Shown here: positions 53,214 through 61,858 of the stretch, piece after piece
Position numbering within the stretch: the stretch's first letter is position 1
Layout of the letters: the number at the start of each line of letters is the position of its first letter
Source: Microcystis panniformis FACHB-1757
GTDB taxonomy: Bacteria > Cyanobacteriota > Cyanobacteriia > Cyanobacteriales > Microcystaceae
NCBI RefSeq assembly: GCF_001264245.1
Contig: NZ_CP011339.1
Span: 1,426,001-1,490,000, forward strand
Length of the DNA stretch: 64,000 bases
Direction of reading: 5' to 3'
The notes under the pieces: generated by a model
Database searches by the model: none
What the model was told of the DNA's origin: nothing
The model's input: the letters and a program-made list of their open reading frames with translations, nothing else
Made by a program: the position numbers and the translations under genes

Positions 53214-53276
53214 CAGTTATCAGTTATCAGTTATCAGTTATCAGTTATCAGTTATCAGTTATCAGTTATCAGTTAT
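53214..53276. repeat. Short 7-bp array, about 9 copies
   Basis: (CAGTTAT)n directly after the sulfotransferase gene, followed by CATAATTCCCCATCTCCCCA. A/T-rich GCAAAATTAATTACACC at 53355 and ATTAATTTTGCACGACTACT at 53419 resemble the outer ends of the IS630-type element at 54485. Confidence 0.92.
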
Positions 53277-53441
53277 AATTCATAATTCCCCATCTCCCCA
53301 CTACCCCACTTCCCGCTCTCCTAGACCTTTTAAACAGGATTTAGTAAGTACCTAAGCAAAATTAATTACACCTATCTAACTACTTCTTGCCTATTGCCTA
53401 TTGCCTATCCTAACCAAGAAATTAATTTTGCACGACTACTT

Positions 53442-54437
53442 ATGAAATATCTTAAATTTATCTTTCTGGGTTTAGGTTTTGTTTTACTAGGGGTAATTTT
53501 ACGCAAAACAAATCTGCAAGAAGTTTGGCAACAAATCACCCTAGTCGGTTGGTGGGGAATGACATTAGTAATTATTTTTTATTTCCTAGAATTCCTCACC
53601 GATGTTTTTACTTGGCAACTAACTTTTAAAAGCATTCCTATCCAACCTCGATGGACAATTCGCCTATTATTAATTTACATGGTAGGGGCAGCCTTTAATC
53701 GCGTGACTCCCTTCGCTTCTTTGGGAGGAGAAGGTTTTAAAGCAGTGATGTTAAAAACTCACTATCAGATTAGCTATAAAGAAACCAGTGCCTCGATTAT
53801 TCTGACCAAGACATTAAATACTGCTTCCCTTGTCTTCTTTGCAATTATCGGTTTTTTTCTGCTCCTAGCTTCCCCAAAATTCTCCAATTCTTTTAAAACT
53901 TTTACTGGATTAAGTCTCGCTATATTCTCCAGTTGTATCCTGATATTTTTCTTGATTCAGCGATTCCGTTTATCCTCCAGAATAGTTAATCGATTAGGTC
54001 ATTCTTTTTTAGGTGATCGCCTAGCTAAACCTTTAGAAAATCTTCGCAGTGTCGATGATCGTTTAGGGGAATTTTACCGGAATCTGCCCCTATTTAGAAA
54101 TGGCTTGATCGTCGGTTTTCTCAATTGGCCTCTCGGAGTTTTAGAAATCTATGTTTTAATGCAGTTTCTCCAACATCCGATTAGTTTTGCCGATGCTTGG
54201 TTATTTGATTCTGTCGCTCAATTAGTGCGTGCTGGAACCTTTTTTATTCCCGCTAATATCGGTACTTTAGAAGGTTCTTTAGTGCTGCTGGGTGCTTCCT
54301 TAACCGGGAGTCTAGAATTAGGTTTAGCGATTTCTGTAATTCGCCGGGTTAAAGATATTCTCTGGATTATATTAGGTTTATTGATCTGGTGGTTATTTTC
54401 CCTAAGACCAACTTTACCCGATCGCCCTTCAAAATAA
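53442..54437 (+). CDS. Lysylphosphatidylglycerol synthase-like membrane protein (UPF0104/DUF2157-like)
   Basis: 331 residues from ATG 53442; a longer frame (53394) adds 16 residues from a repeat-like leader. Six to eight membrane helices, for example FIFLGLGFVLLGVILRKTNL (4-23), MTLVIIFYFLEFLTDVFTWQ near 39-58, AFNRVTPFASLGGEGFKAVM, and the last ILWIILGLLIWWLFSL. This is the aminoacyl-lipid flippase domain (Lpg_synthase_TM) without the synthase half. Its last 94 bp, including part beyond the stop, are duplicated at 55811-55904. Confidence 0.78.
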   Translation: MKYLKFIFLGLGFVLLGVILRKTNLQEVWQQITLVGWWGMTLVIIFYFLEFLTDVFTWQLTFKSIPIQPRWTIRLLLIYMVGAAFNRVTPFASLGGEGFKAVMLKTHYQISYKETSASIILTKTLNTASLVFFAIIGFFLLLASPKFSNSFKTFTGLSLAIFSSCILIFFLIQRFRLSSRIVNRLGHSFLGDRLAKPLENLRSVDDRLGEFYRNLPLFRNGLIVGFLNWPLGVLEIYVLMQFLQHPISFADAWLFDSVAQLVRAGTFFIPANIGTLEGSLVLLGASLTGSLELGLAISVIRRVKDILWIILGLLIWWLFSLRPTLPDRPSK

Positions 54438-55479
54438 TCTCAATCATACTAAATCCGTTGAGTATAGGTAACATATCAGGATAGGCAAAATTAATTACAT
54501 ACTCGCCTCCAAAATTGTCCAGCACTTTTTTAACGTAAGCGAGGAGGCTCTTTCGGTCTTTATAGGCGCTAAATTCAATCCATTCATATTTTAAAAATCT
54601 CCATAATATTTCAATTAAATTTAAATGAGGTGAATAAGTGGGCAACCAAAATATTTTCAAGTTTTTCTTTTCCCATTCCTCAAGTTTCTCCATAAATGCC
54701 TCGCTGGTATGAATGGAAGCTTGGTCAATTATTATGACGGTTTTTTTCTGTATATTTTGGCAATATTTATCCAGAAAATTAATAACTATCTCGCTAGTAA
54801 CCGTTCCGACCTGTGTCTCATAAAATAATTGATTATCTCGTTTCATTATTCCTAAAATATTTAGTCTTTTACCTTCAATTGGTGGTAACTTTATCGTGGT
54901 TTTTTCTTCTTGCCAAGCGTAAGGAATACAAGGCTTTGAATCCCATCCCATTTCATCCAAATATCCTATCTCAATCTCTCCTCTTTTTTCCTGTTTTTTT
55001 AGTTCTTCTAAAATAGGTAGTTTGACCTCAAGCTCCCACTCATCAGGGGTTTTGGCGACCCCTCTTCTCACCCTTTTCCACCTCATGTTGATTTTTTTTA
55101 TGAGTCTTTTTATCGTGTCTTTGCTTACGGTTAATTTCCATTCTTCTACAATTTTTATCTGGATTTTTTTTAAGCTTTTCGGTTCTTCTTTTACCCAGTC
55201 AATAACTTGTTGACCTTGTGCTTCTGTCAATTTAGGTTTTCTCCCTCTTCCTCGACGATTATAAAAACCAATTAGTTTTCTATCTTCCCAGGCCGTCAAC
55301 CAATTATAGATGGTCTTTCTCGTAACTCCAAATATTCCGCTCAATTCTTCTATCGTGGTTCCCTGAAAACTTAAGAGTATACATTTCGCTCGCTCTCTTA
55401 CTTGATGATGTTTACTAGCTCGATAAATTCTCTCTAGCATTTTCTGGCTCTCGGGGTTTAGGTCTCTAATCAATCTCAT
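54367..55479 (-). CDS. IS630 family transposase
   Basis: 370-residue single-frame transposase. A helix-turn-helix ELSGIFGVTRKTIYNWLTAW at about residues 45-64, a DNA-binding GRGRKPKLTEAQGQQVIDWV, the catalytic IGYLDEMGWDSKPCIPYAWQ (first D near 175), VIIIDQASIHTSEAFMEKLE (second) and LPTYSPHLNLIEILWRFLKY (E near 300) form the DDE triad. The natural protein probably ends near YVINFA at the IS end; the last about 35 residues are read from flanking DNA, antisense to the 3' end of the LPG-synthase-like gene. Potentially active. Confidence 0.88.
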   Translation of the reverse strand: MRLIRDLNPESQKMLERIYRASKHHQVRERAKCILLSFQGTTIEELSGIFGVTRKTIYNWLTAWEDRKLIGFYNRRGRGRKPKLTEAQGQQVIDWVKEEPKSLKKIQIKIVEEWKLTVSKDTIKRLIKKINMRWKRVRRGVAKTPDEWELEVKLPILEELKKQEKRGEIEIGYLDEMGWDSKPCIPYAWQEEKTTIKLPPIEGKRLNILGIMKRDNQLFYETQVGTVTSEIVINFLDKYCQNIQKKTVIIIDQASIHTSEAFMEKLEEWEKKNLKIFWLPTYSPHLNLIEILWRFLKYEWIEFSAYKDRKSLLAYVKKVLDNFGGEYVINFAYPDMLPILNGFSMIEIILKGDRVKLVLGKITTRSINLI

Positions 55480-55550
55480 TGTATTTTCCTGCTGCTTCGT
55501 TTTTTTATGTATTATACTTCTTAATTTTTTATTTGGGTAATTAATTTTGC
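54485..55550 (-). mobile_element. IS630-type element with GCAAAATTAATTAC ends
   Basis: 14-bp inverted ends GCAAAATTAATTAC (54485) and GTAATTAATTTTGC (55537-55550). TATCAGGATAGGCAAAA occurs both outside the left end (54474-54490) and right end (55560-55576), overlapping the left terminus, and the sequence around it resembles 31189-31245. Confidence 0.75.
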
Positions 55551-55649
55551 ATGACTACTTATCAGGATAGGCAAAAAACAAAAAGGGGAATAAATAATCA
55601 GTCTTTAATAACCAGATTTAGTATTATCAGTAACTTTTAAATTAGTACA

Positions 55650-55752
55650 AATATATGAACAACTGCGTGTAAGCATCCCACCGAAAAACTAATGCGCGGG
55701 GGTTTGGGGGCGGCGCCACGCCCCCAACGGGGGGTTTGGGGGGTAGAACCCC
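55650..55752. repeat. Dispersed repeat family B (copy 3)
   Basis: GTGTAAGCATCCCACCGAAA, CTAATGCGCGGGGGTTTGGG and GGCGCCACGCCCCCAACGGG; the last can form a GC-rich hairpin. Same order of blocks as 2085-2198. Confidence 0.75.
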
Positions 55753-55810
55753 CCAAAAGTCTGGATTGAGGACAAAAAATCTAGAAAGCACAGTTTTTAA
55801 AAATTTGCCA

Positions 55811-55904
55811 GGTTAAAGATGTTCTCTGGATTATATTAGGTTTATTGATCTGGTGGTTATTTTCCCTAAGACCGACTTTACCCGATCGCTCTTCAAAATA
55901 ATCT
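55811..55904 (+). pseudogene. Duplicated 3' end of the LPG-synthase-like gene
   Basis: 94 bp match 54347-54440 with three mismatches (GATGTTC/GATATTC, ACCGAC/ACCAAC, CGCTC/CGCCC), including the stop codon. An A/T-rich half-frame leads into it. It may be the remnant of a second tandem gene copy, or the original 3' end separated by mobile elements. Confidence 0.8.
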
Positions 55905-55922
55905 CCATCAGTCAACCCCCGA

Positions 55923-57485
55923 TTATTCATCCTGTAATTTTTCGCGCACATTGCGAACAATCCGCGATAATTCACTCTTTTCATCGACGCTAATTTTAGT
56001 TGGAGAACCACTAATAATCCGCTCGTAATTGCGGAAAGAATCCTTGATATCCGCCCCATCCTGACTGATAGTATATTCACGAATCCCTTTATCGTGCCAA
56101 GAACCGCGCATCTTAAAGACGTTAATCGCTCGCGACATTTCGCCGCGAATTTCCACATACTGCAACATTAAAATCGTGTCGGTAATCGTAGAAATATGGG
56201 ATTCGGTGATCGAGTGCGCTCCCATGAATTGGTCGGTGGTATTGGTGAAAAATCCCGTAATTTCCTCCTGTTTGGCGTATCCTGTCACCCCGATCACAAA
56301 TTGCCGAAAAGCATTATTTGTCACCCCGCGCGCGAGCGCCGATAGAGAATCGATGGCAATACGGGAGGGTTTAAATTCCGAGATTTCCGACTTAATCATC
56401 TGTAAATGGTCTTCTAATCCCGCCGATTCGGGGTAAGAACACAATAATTTTAATAATCCCTTGCGTTCCATCTCCTCAAAATCGATCCCCCAAGAAGAAG
56501 CATTTCGGGACAATTGGGCGCGAGATTCTTCATAAGCGAACAAAATCGCCCGCTCACCGCGCCGACAGCCTTCTTCCAGAAATTTACTGACTAAGAGAGT
56601 TTTACCCGTACCTGTTGCTCCTGTAGCCAAAATAATCGAATCCTTGAAAAAACCGCCCCCACACATATCATCGAGGGTTTTTACTCCCGAAGAAATGCGG
56701 ACATTAGAGGAGCGCTGAGTTAAACGCATCGCACCGAGGGGGAAGATATTAATGCCATCATTGGTGATAGTAAAGGGATATTCCCCCTTCATGTGGGTTG
56801 TTCCCCGTAATTTGAGGATTTCCGCCGTTCTGCGTCGCCTTTCTCCCTCTAGCACGTTCCGCATAATTACCACATTATCAGAGACAAATTCCTCTACACC
56901 AAAACGGGCCACCGCTCCGTATTCTTCGATACGTTCCGTGGTCATAATTGAAGTCACTCCTAATAATTTTAACCGGGCCACGAGCCGAAAAATTTCCCGC
57001 CGCACCACTGACACCGCTTCGTACTGCTGAAAAACAGCAGTTACAGAGTCAATTGATACCAGTTTTGCTTTATATTTGGTAATTGCGTATTGAATGCGCT
57101 CGATTAGGGCCGAAAGATCAAAACTACCCACCACCTCTTGACCTTCCGGATCTGGAGAAGCATCGAGAATAAATAACTTACCCTGGTCAATTAATTCTTC
57201 TAAATCCCAACCAAAACTATAGGCATTTTGGATAATATCGGTGGGAGATTCTTCAAAAGTAACAAACAGTCCCGGATAGTCAAAATACTTGATCCCGTGG
57301 TAGAGAAATTGCACAGCAAGCAGGGTTTTTCCCGTGCCAGAAGTGCCACTAACTAAGGTAGTTCGCCCCATGGGTAAACCACCGTGAGTGATCTCATCAA
57401 AACCTTCAATTAGGGTTCTAATTTTGCGAACACCTTTCGGTTTAATCGGTGGATTCAATTGGCTATTAGAGTTAGATTGAGTCAT
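55923..57485 (-). CDS. kaiC: Circadian clock protein KaiC
   Basis: Hexameric autokinase/autophosphatase/ATPase that is the core of the oscillator. 520 residues with duplicated RecA-like domains: CI Walker A GTSGTGKT at about 47-54 and FEESPTD catalytic glutamates near 76-82; CII Walker A GATGTGKT near 290-297 and FAYEESRAQL near 318. The phosphorylation sites TESHIST lie near residues 427-433 (T427, S432, T433 by analogy with Synechococcus T426, S431, T432). The C-terminal ISGSPTKISVDEKSELSRIV is the A-loop that KaiA binds. 193 bp separates it from kaiB. Confidence 0.98.
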   Translation of the reverse strand: MTQSNSNSQLNPPIKPKGVRKIRTLIEGFDEITHGGLPMGRTTLVSGTSGTGKTLLAVQFLYHGIKYFDYPGLFVTFEESPTDIIQNAYSFGWDLEELIDQGKLFILDASPDPEGQEVVGSFDLSALIERIQYAITKYKAKLVSIDSVTAVFQQYEAVSVVRREIFRLVARLKLLGVTSIMTTERIEEYGAVARFGVEEFVSDNVVIMRNVLEGERRRRTAEILKLRGTTHMKGEYPFTITNDGINIFPLGAMRLTQRSSNVRISSGVKTLDDMCGGGFFKDSIILATGATGTGKTLLVSKFLEEGCRRGERAILFAYEESRAQLSRNASSWGIDFEEMERKGLLKLLCSYPESAGLEDHLQMIKSEISEFKPSRIAIDSLSALARGVTNNAFRQFVIGVTGYAKQEEITGFFTNTTDQFMGAHSITESHISTITDTILMLQYVEIRGEMSRAINVFKMRGSWHDKGIREYTISQDGADIKDSFRNYERIISGSPTKISVDEKSELSRIVRNVREKLQDE

Positions 57486-57678
57486 TATTTATCCAGCGAA
57501 TATTTAAAGAGTAGGATTTTTATCTAATTTTTCCACAGAAACATATCAAGCCTGACTAGACACTTTACACCATCTTGATTTCCATTGACTCTTGACTTTC
57601 CCCTAGACGTACTAGATTACGCCCCGATCATTTCTTCTTCAATAAATATAACCCGTCTAATCACCTATGGCCGAAGAC

Positions 57679-57993
57679 CTAGCTATCATTTTCTCGTTCA
57701 CGAATTTCCTCGTACAGTAAGTCTAAACCGATCAGAACCTTCTCTCGATCGGACAAATCACCGATAATTTTCCGCACCGGGGGAGGGAGGACTTTCGCAA
57801 GGGTAGGAGTAGCGAGAATCTTGTCTTCCTCCGCTAGTTGCGGGTTTTTCAGCACGTCAATCACCTTGAGCGCATACACTCCCTGAAATTCCTCTTCTAG
57901 GATATTTTTCAGGGTTTTCAAGGCACGCACGGAGTTGGGGGTATTGCCGGCGACGTACAGTTTTAAAACATAGGTTTTTTTAAAGACGCTCAT
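57679..57993 (-). CDS. kaiB: Circadian clock protein KaiB
   Basis: Fold-switching thioredoxin-like protein that binds the KaiC CI ring and sequesters KaiA. 104 residues, beginning TYVLKLYVAGNTPNSVRALK (residues 7-26), then VYALKVIDVLKNPQLAEEDK and ILATPTLAKVLPPPVRKIIG, all typical. It follows kaiA by 56 bp. Confidence 0.98.
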   Translation of the reverse strand: MSVFKKTYVLKLYVAGNTPNSVRALKTLKNILEEEFQGVYALKVIDVLKNPQLAEEDKILATPTLAKVLPPPVRKIIGDLSDREKVLIGLDLLYEEIRERENDS

Positions 57994-58049
57994 AGGTTAA
58001 GATCAAAGGGACTGGGGATACGAGTTCATCGCTATTTTTCTGGGATATT

Positions 58050-59015
58050 TTAGTCTATTCCCAATAATAAATCATAAGGGATATCCTCGCGAGGTATGGA
58101 ACGACGATACATTTCCCCCAAGTGAGCAAGGATATCAATGAGAGCGAGACGATAATCTAGGAGAATTTCCTCACTTCTGCCTTCTAATTTTAACTGTTGG
58201 GAAAATTCATCCATTAACTCCATGTGAATTTCCAGAATTTGCGACACTGAGAGATCGGTAAAAAAGACATTATTAACCAACTCATCGATCGCTTGATTAA
58301 TCGGATAATCCTGTTGGAAGTAATTTAAAATAATCTCCCGATAATCTCTTCTTACTTCCCGCAGTAATTCGTTTTTTTCCTCTGGGGCAAGATTGCGATA
58401 GAATAGCTGCGGGTTGCGTTTGTAGTAAACACCTAAATAGCCGAGTCTTTCTTTTAATTTTTCCGCTAAACGGCGCTGTTGTAGGAGGAGAAAACTGTGA
58501 TTATTTTCCACGGGATTTGGTTGGTTAACAATCGTGGTAGGTTCGGAAAAAGAGCAATTAGGAGCTAAATGGAGAAATCGAGCGATCGCTTGGTCGATTA
58601 CCGAGGTGATGCTGTCTAATTCCTTGACGGTAATTTGTAATTCGGCACTATGATAGAGACAGGTGGGAGAGTCATTCGTCTCGGCAGTGATGTTCTTGTC
58701 AGCGACAATGATCACTACTGGCAGTAAAATCCCCCCTTCGTAGAGTTGATTAAAAGTCGGCTGTAGGGAAGGATGAAAGACCACCAGCAAACAATCGATT
58801 TTTTCCTTCTGTGCCTCGATATTAGCCAGTAATTCGCTAGAAGACGACCCTAGGGTCAGATGATAGCGTTCATTAGCCAATAAAGCCGTCAAAGAATTAA
58901 CCAGCCCCGGAGGTGAACTCACTCCCGTCAAGGGTGGGTCCGTTGGGACAAAAGCATAAATAGTCAGTCTCGGAGGCAACGTTTTCTCACCCGCAAGGTA
59001 GATAGAAAATAACAA
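58050..59015 (-). CDS. kaiA: Circadian clock protein KaiA
   Basis: Stimulates KaiC autophosphorylation. 321 residues: an N-terminal pseudo-receiver domain (about 15-150; KIDCLLVVFHPSLQPTFNQL) and C-terminal four-helix KaiC-binding domain (about 180-315; RRLAEKLKERLGYLGVYYKR and LREVRRDYREIILNYFQQDY). Full length, unlike the shortened KaiA of some filamentous strains. It is the first gene of kaiABC and is divergent from a hybrid kinase across about 240 bp. Confidence 0.96.
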   Translation of the reverse strand: MLFSIYLAGEKTLPPRLTIYAFVPTDPPLTGVSSPPGLVNSLTALLANERYHLTLGSSSSELLANIEAQKEKIDCLLVVFHPSLQPTFNQLYEGGILLPVVIIVADKNITAETNDSPTCLYHSAELQITVKELDSITSVIDQAIARFLHLAPNCSFSEPTTIVNQPNPVENNHSFLLLQQRRLAEKLKERLGYLGVYYKRNPQLFYRNLAPEEKNELLREVRRDYREIILNYFQQDYPINQAIDELVNNVFFTDLSVSQILEIHMELMDEFSQQLKLEGRSEEILLDYRLALIDILAHLGEMYRRSIPREDIPYDLLLGID

Positions 59016-59255
59016 ACTATAGGTTAGGCTTTCTCTGTTGAGAAGACAACCCCCCCGCCATCAGCTAAGGGAAGTTAAAGTTAACTCGGCTTTTTGGCAG
59101 TGGGTATCGTAGTTAATTGTAATCAATGGAGCAGTCCTCTAGATGAGCGATCGTCATCATCAAGGTAGATTCAAGTTCCAGGACTACTAATAGTTTGGCC
59201 ATCAGTTTGTTAATTATGCCCTAAAGTTACCGCCACCGCCCACCCAATTATCCCC

Positions 59256-61643
59256 ATGCCTAGCGTTACCCTCAGCCTCCATCACTTTCATCAATCCGTC
59301 ACTGCCTGTGAATTAATTATTGACCGGGCAAGTCTTTGCGATTTAATTAACACGGGCAATCCAGAAGCGATCGTGGTGGTGGATGAGCGGTATTGTCCCC
59401 TAGGACTGATTGAGAGTCAAACCCTGATTGCTTACCTCCTCTATCAACAACAGCACCCCGAAACCAGAAACCCCTCCCCCAGCTGCCTGGATCTGAGCGG
59501 TTGGCTGCGTCCGATTATCCCTCTTAACTCGCGCATGGCCGTGAGTGAGTTTCTGGCCACCCTGAGGGGAGAAGCGCTCGCCTTCGTCCCCATTTTAGTG
59601 GATGCTCAGGGCAAACTGTTAGGACGCTTAGACACGGGCAAACTTCTCCAATTTTGTCTCGGGTACTCGATTCTCGATGATCCTCCCCCGCAGCCCCGCA
59701 TCAGCGATCGCAATCCCCCCCCCCGCAGCGATCGTCCTCTGGAATTTCTGGAACAATTACCGCTGCCGCTGCTGCTCTACAGTCCAGAAGCAGGGATTTT
59801 ATACCAAAATCAGGCTTGGTGTCAACAAATCGGGGCAGCTTTCCCCGCTAATATCGATAACTCTGCCTTGGCTTTAGTTAATGACCCCTTAACCCTCCCA
59901 TCCCCCACTCCCCCCCTGTTTCCCCAGCGTCTAGAAACGGTGACATCGGGTGTAGCCAAGACTTGGCGCCTGTTGTCCGTGCCGTTAAATTTAACGGATA
60001 ATTATCCTTTGATCGAGAAAACTTCGGGACTGTGGTTACTGTTAGCCACCGATATCACGGAACAACAGCAATATTGTCAGGAATTAGCGGTTAAAAATGC
60101 CGATTTAGTCCATTTAAATCGTCTTAAGGATGAATTTCTCGCCTGTGTCAGCCATGAGTTTAAATCGCCCCTCACCGCCGTTATCGGTCTTTCCAATCTG
60201 CTGCGGGAACAAAAAATCGGTGAACTTAACCCCCGACAGTCCAAATATGCCGATTTAATCTATCGCAGCGGTCGTCAGTTGATGGCTTTGGTCAATGATC
60301 TCCTCGATTTAACCCGCCTAGAGACAGGACAACTACAATTAACTTTATCTAGAGTCAAAATCGATCGCCTCTGTCAACGGGTGTACGATATCATCGTCGA
60401 TAAATATCCCCAACGTCTCGATCTCCCCAGCAGCTATCGTCTTGACATCGAATCGGGGTTAGATTATGCCCTGGCCGATGAAACCCGTTTACAACAGATG
60501 TTAGTGCATTTGTTAGATAATGCGGTAAAATTCACCATTGATGGCGGTAATTTGGGCATTAAAGTCAATCGTTGGGAAAATTGGCTGGCTTTTACCGTCT
60601 GGGATACGGGTATCGGTATTCCGGAAGAATCCCAGCATCTGATTTTTCAGAAATTCCAACAGCTAGAAAGTCCTTTCACCCGTCAATTTGAGGGTGCAGG
60701 TTTAGGTTTAGTCCTCAGCCAAAAATTAGCGCGCTGTCACGGTGGAGATCTATCCTTTGTCTCCAGGGCCCGGGAAGGCAGTCAATTTACCTTACTGCTG
60801 CCGGTTCATCCCCAAAGTGCAGACCAAGAGTCCGCCACTCCCCAGCGTCTGGTGTTAGTGGTGGAAGCTAATCCCCAAGTGATCGAACAGTTTGTCGATC
60901 GCTTGAGTGAATTGGGATTAAAAGCTATTATCGCTCGTAGCGGCACTGAGGCGATCGAAAAAGCCAGGCAGTTAAAACCCCGTTGTGTTTTTCTCAATCC
61001 TAATCTCCCCCTCTTGTCCGGTTGGGATGTGTTAACGCTGCTGAAATCCCATACCCAAACCAAAGACATGAAAGTTATTGTCACCGCTGCCGATTCTGAG
61101 CGCAACCGCAGTCAACAGCAAGGGGCCGATAGTTTTCTGGTTCCGCCAATCACCTCGGCAGCTCTGCAAGCTTGCCTGAATCTGACCGTTTCCCCCATTC
61201 CTAGTCGAAAAAGGCGCACTGCTCCGACTCTGCTGCGTTTACACGGCCATTATGCCCCCAATTTCTCCGATTTATCTTCCTTTAGCTGGATTTGGAATAA
61301 TCAATTAGTCCGGGAAAATTATCGTTTTATTGAGGCCGATAGTTGCGAACAGGCGGAACTTTTAGCTACTGTCTGGGAGGTGGACGCTATCTTAATCGAT
61401 AGTTCGATCGCAGAAGATTTATACTCTTATCTGCAAACCTTGAGCAAGTCGGAAACCCTAGCTAATTTACCCCTAGTCACCCTTGATGTGGCTGTCACCG
61501 AGGTGGCCAATCAAATCCCCGGTTTAGCCGTTTTTCCCTGTTTGGCCCCCCCGACGGAAAACCGCATCGAACAGCTATTAAAGGTGATCGAGACTGCTGA
61601 TCTGGCTTTTTCTCGCCACTTGAGCGGCGATCGCATCCTGTAG
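59256..61643 (+). CDS. Hybrid sensor histidine kinase with degenerate receivers, divergent from kaiA
   Basis: 795 residues. CBS-like regions at about 25-140 (PEAIVVVDERYCPLGLIESQ and FVPILVDAQGKLLGRLDTGK), a PAS-like domain about 165-270, HisKA with phospho-acceptor H300 in ACVSHEFKSPLTAVIGLSNL, and HATPase with LLDNAVKFTIDGG, DTGIGIPEESQ, and GAGLGLVLSQ. A receiver at about 525-645 has LNPNLPLLSG, where the phosphorylated aspartate is replaced by N, and VPP replaces the usual KP; a second receiver-like stretch at about 650-780 is also degenerate. It has no KaiB-like domain, so it is not SasA, and lacks a GAF domain typical of CikA. A possible clock input or output kinase by position only. 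Its stop codon lies in a repeat. Confidence 0.88.
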   Translation: MPSVTLSLHHFHQSVTACELIIDRASLCDLINTGNPEAIVVVDERYCPLGLIESQTLIAYLLYQQQHPETRNPSPSCLDLSGWLRPIIPLNSRMAVSEFLATLRGEALAFVPILVDAQGKLLGRLDTGKLLQFCLGYSILDDPPPQPRISDRNPPPRSDRPLEFLEQLPLPLLLYSPEAGILYQNQAWCQQIGAAFPANIDNSALALVNDPLTLPSPTPPLFPQRLETVTSGVAKTWRLLSVPLNLTDNYPLIEKTSGLWLLLATDITEQQQYCQELAVKNADLVHLNRLKDEFLACVSHEFKSPLTAVIGLSNLLREQKIGELNPRQSKYADLIYRSGRQLMALVNDLLDLTRLETGQLQLTLSRVKIDRLCQRVYDIIVDKYPQRLDLPSSYRLDIESGLDYALADETRLQQMLVHLLDNAVKFTIDGGNLGIKVNRWENWLAFTVWDTGIGIPEESQHLIFQKFQQLESPFTRQFEGAGLGLVLSQKLARCHGGDLSFVSRAREGSQFTLLLPVHPQSADQESATPQRLVLVVEANPQVIEQFVDRLSELGLKAIIARSGTEAIEKARQLKPRCVFLNPNLPLLSGWDVLTLLKSHTQTKDMKVIVTAADSERNRSQQQGADSFLVPPITSAALQACLNLTVSPIPSRKRRTAPTLLRLHGHYAPNFSDLSSFSWIWNNQLVRENYRFIEADSCEQAELLATVWEVDAILIDSSIAEDLYSYLQTLSKSETLANLPLVTLDVAVTEVANQIPGLAVFPCLAPPTENRIEQLLKVIETADLAFSRHLSGDRIL

Positions 61644-61680
61644 GGGCGAAGCATTCGGGCAATAACCTATCGGTAAAACC
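61634..61680. repeat. Half of hairpin repeat family C at the kinase stop codon
   Basis: CCTGTAGGGGCGAAGCATTC, then GGGCAATAACCTATCGGT, is the left half of 31311-31381. The TAG inside it is the stop of the hybrid kinase, so the last codons of that gene may be supplied by the repeat. Confidence 0.8.
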
Positions 61681-61858
61681 CCACACCCCAGCTGCCCCCC
61701 CCGATCCCCAGGGGAAGCTTTTTTTAGTGATCTATTGGCAATTTTTCTGTGATCTATTGACAAATGAGAAATTTAGTGTTGACGGCTAAGAAAGCTTATG
61801 TAATACTAGCAGTTGTAATCTATTACATCCACCTTACCTCTGCGGAGATTTCTGTAAG

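Noticed and set aside
55811..55904. Independent small gene upstream of kaiC's 3' side
   Set aside because: The sequence is a 94-bp copy of the 3' end of the LPG-synthase-like gene without start or the remaining coding part.
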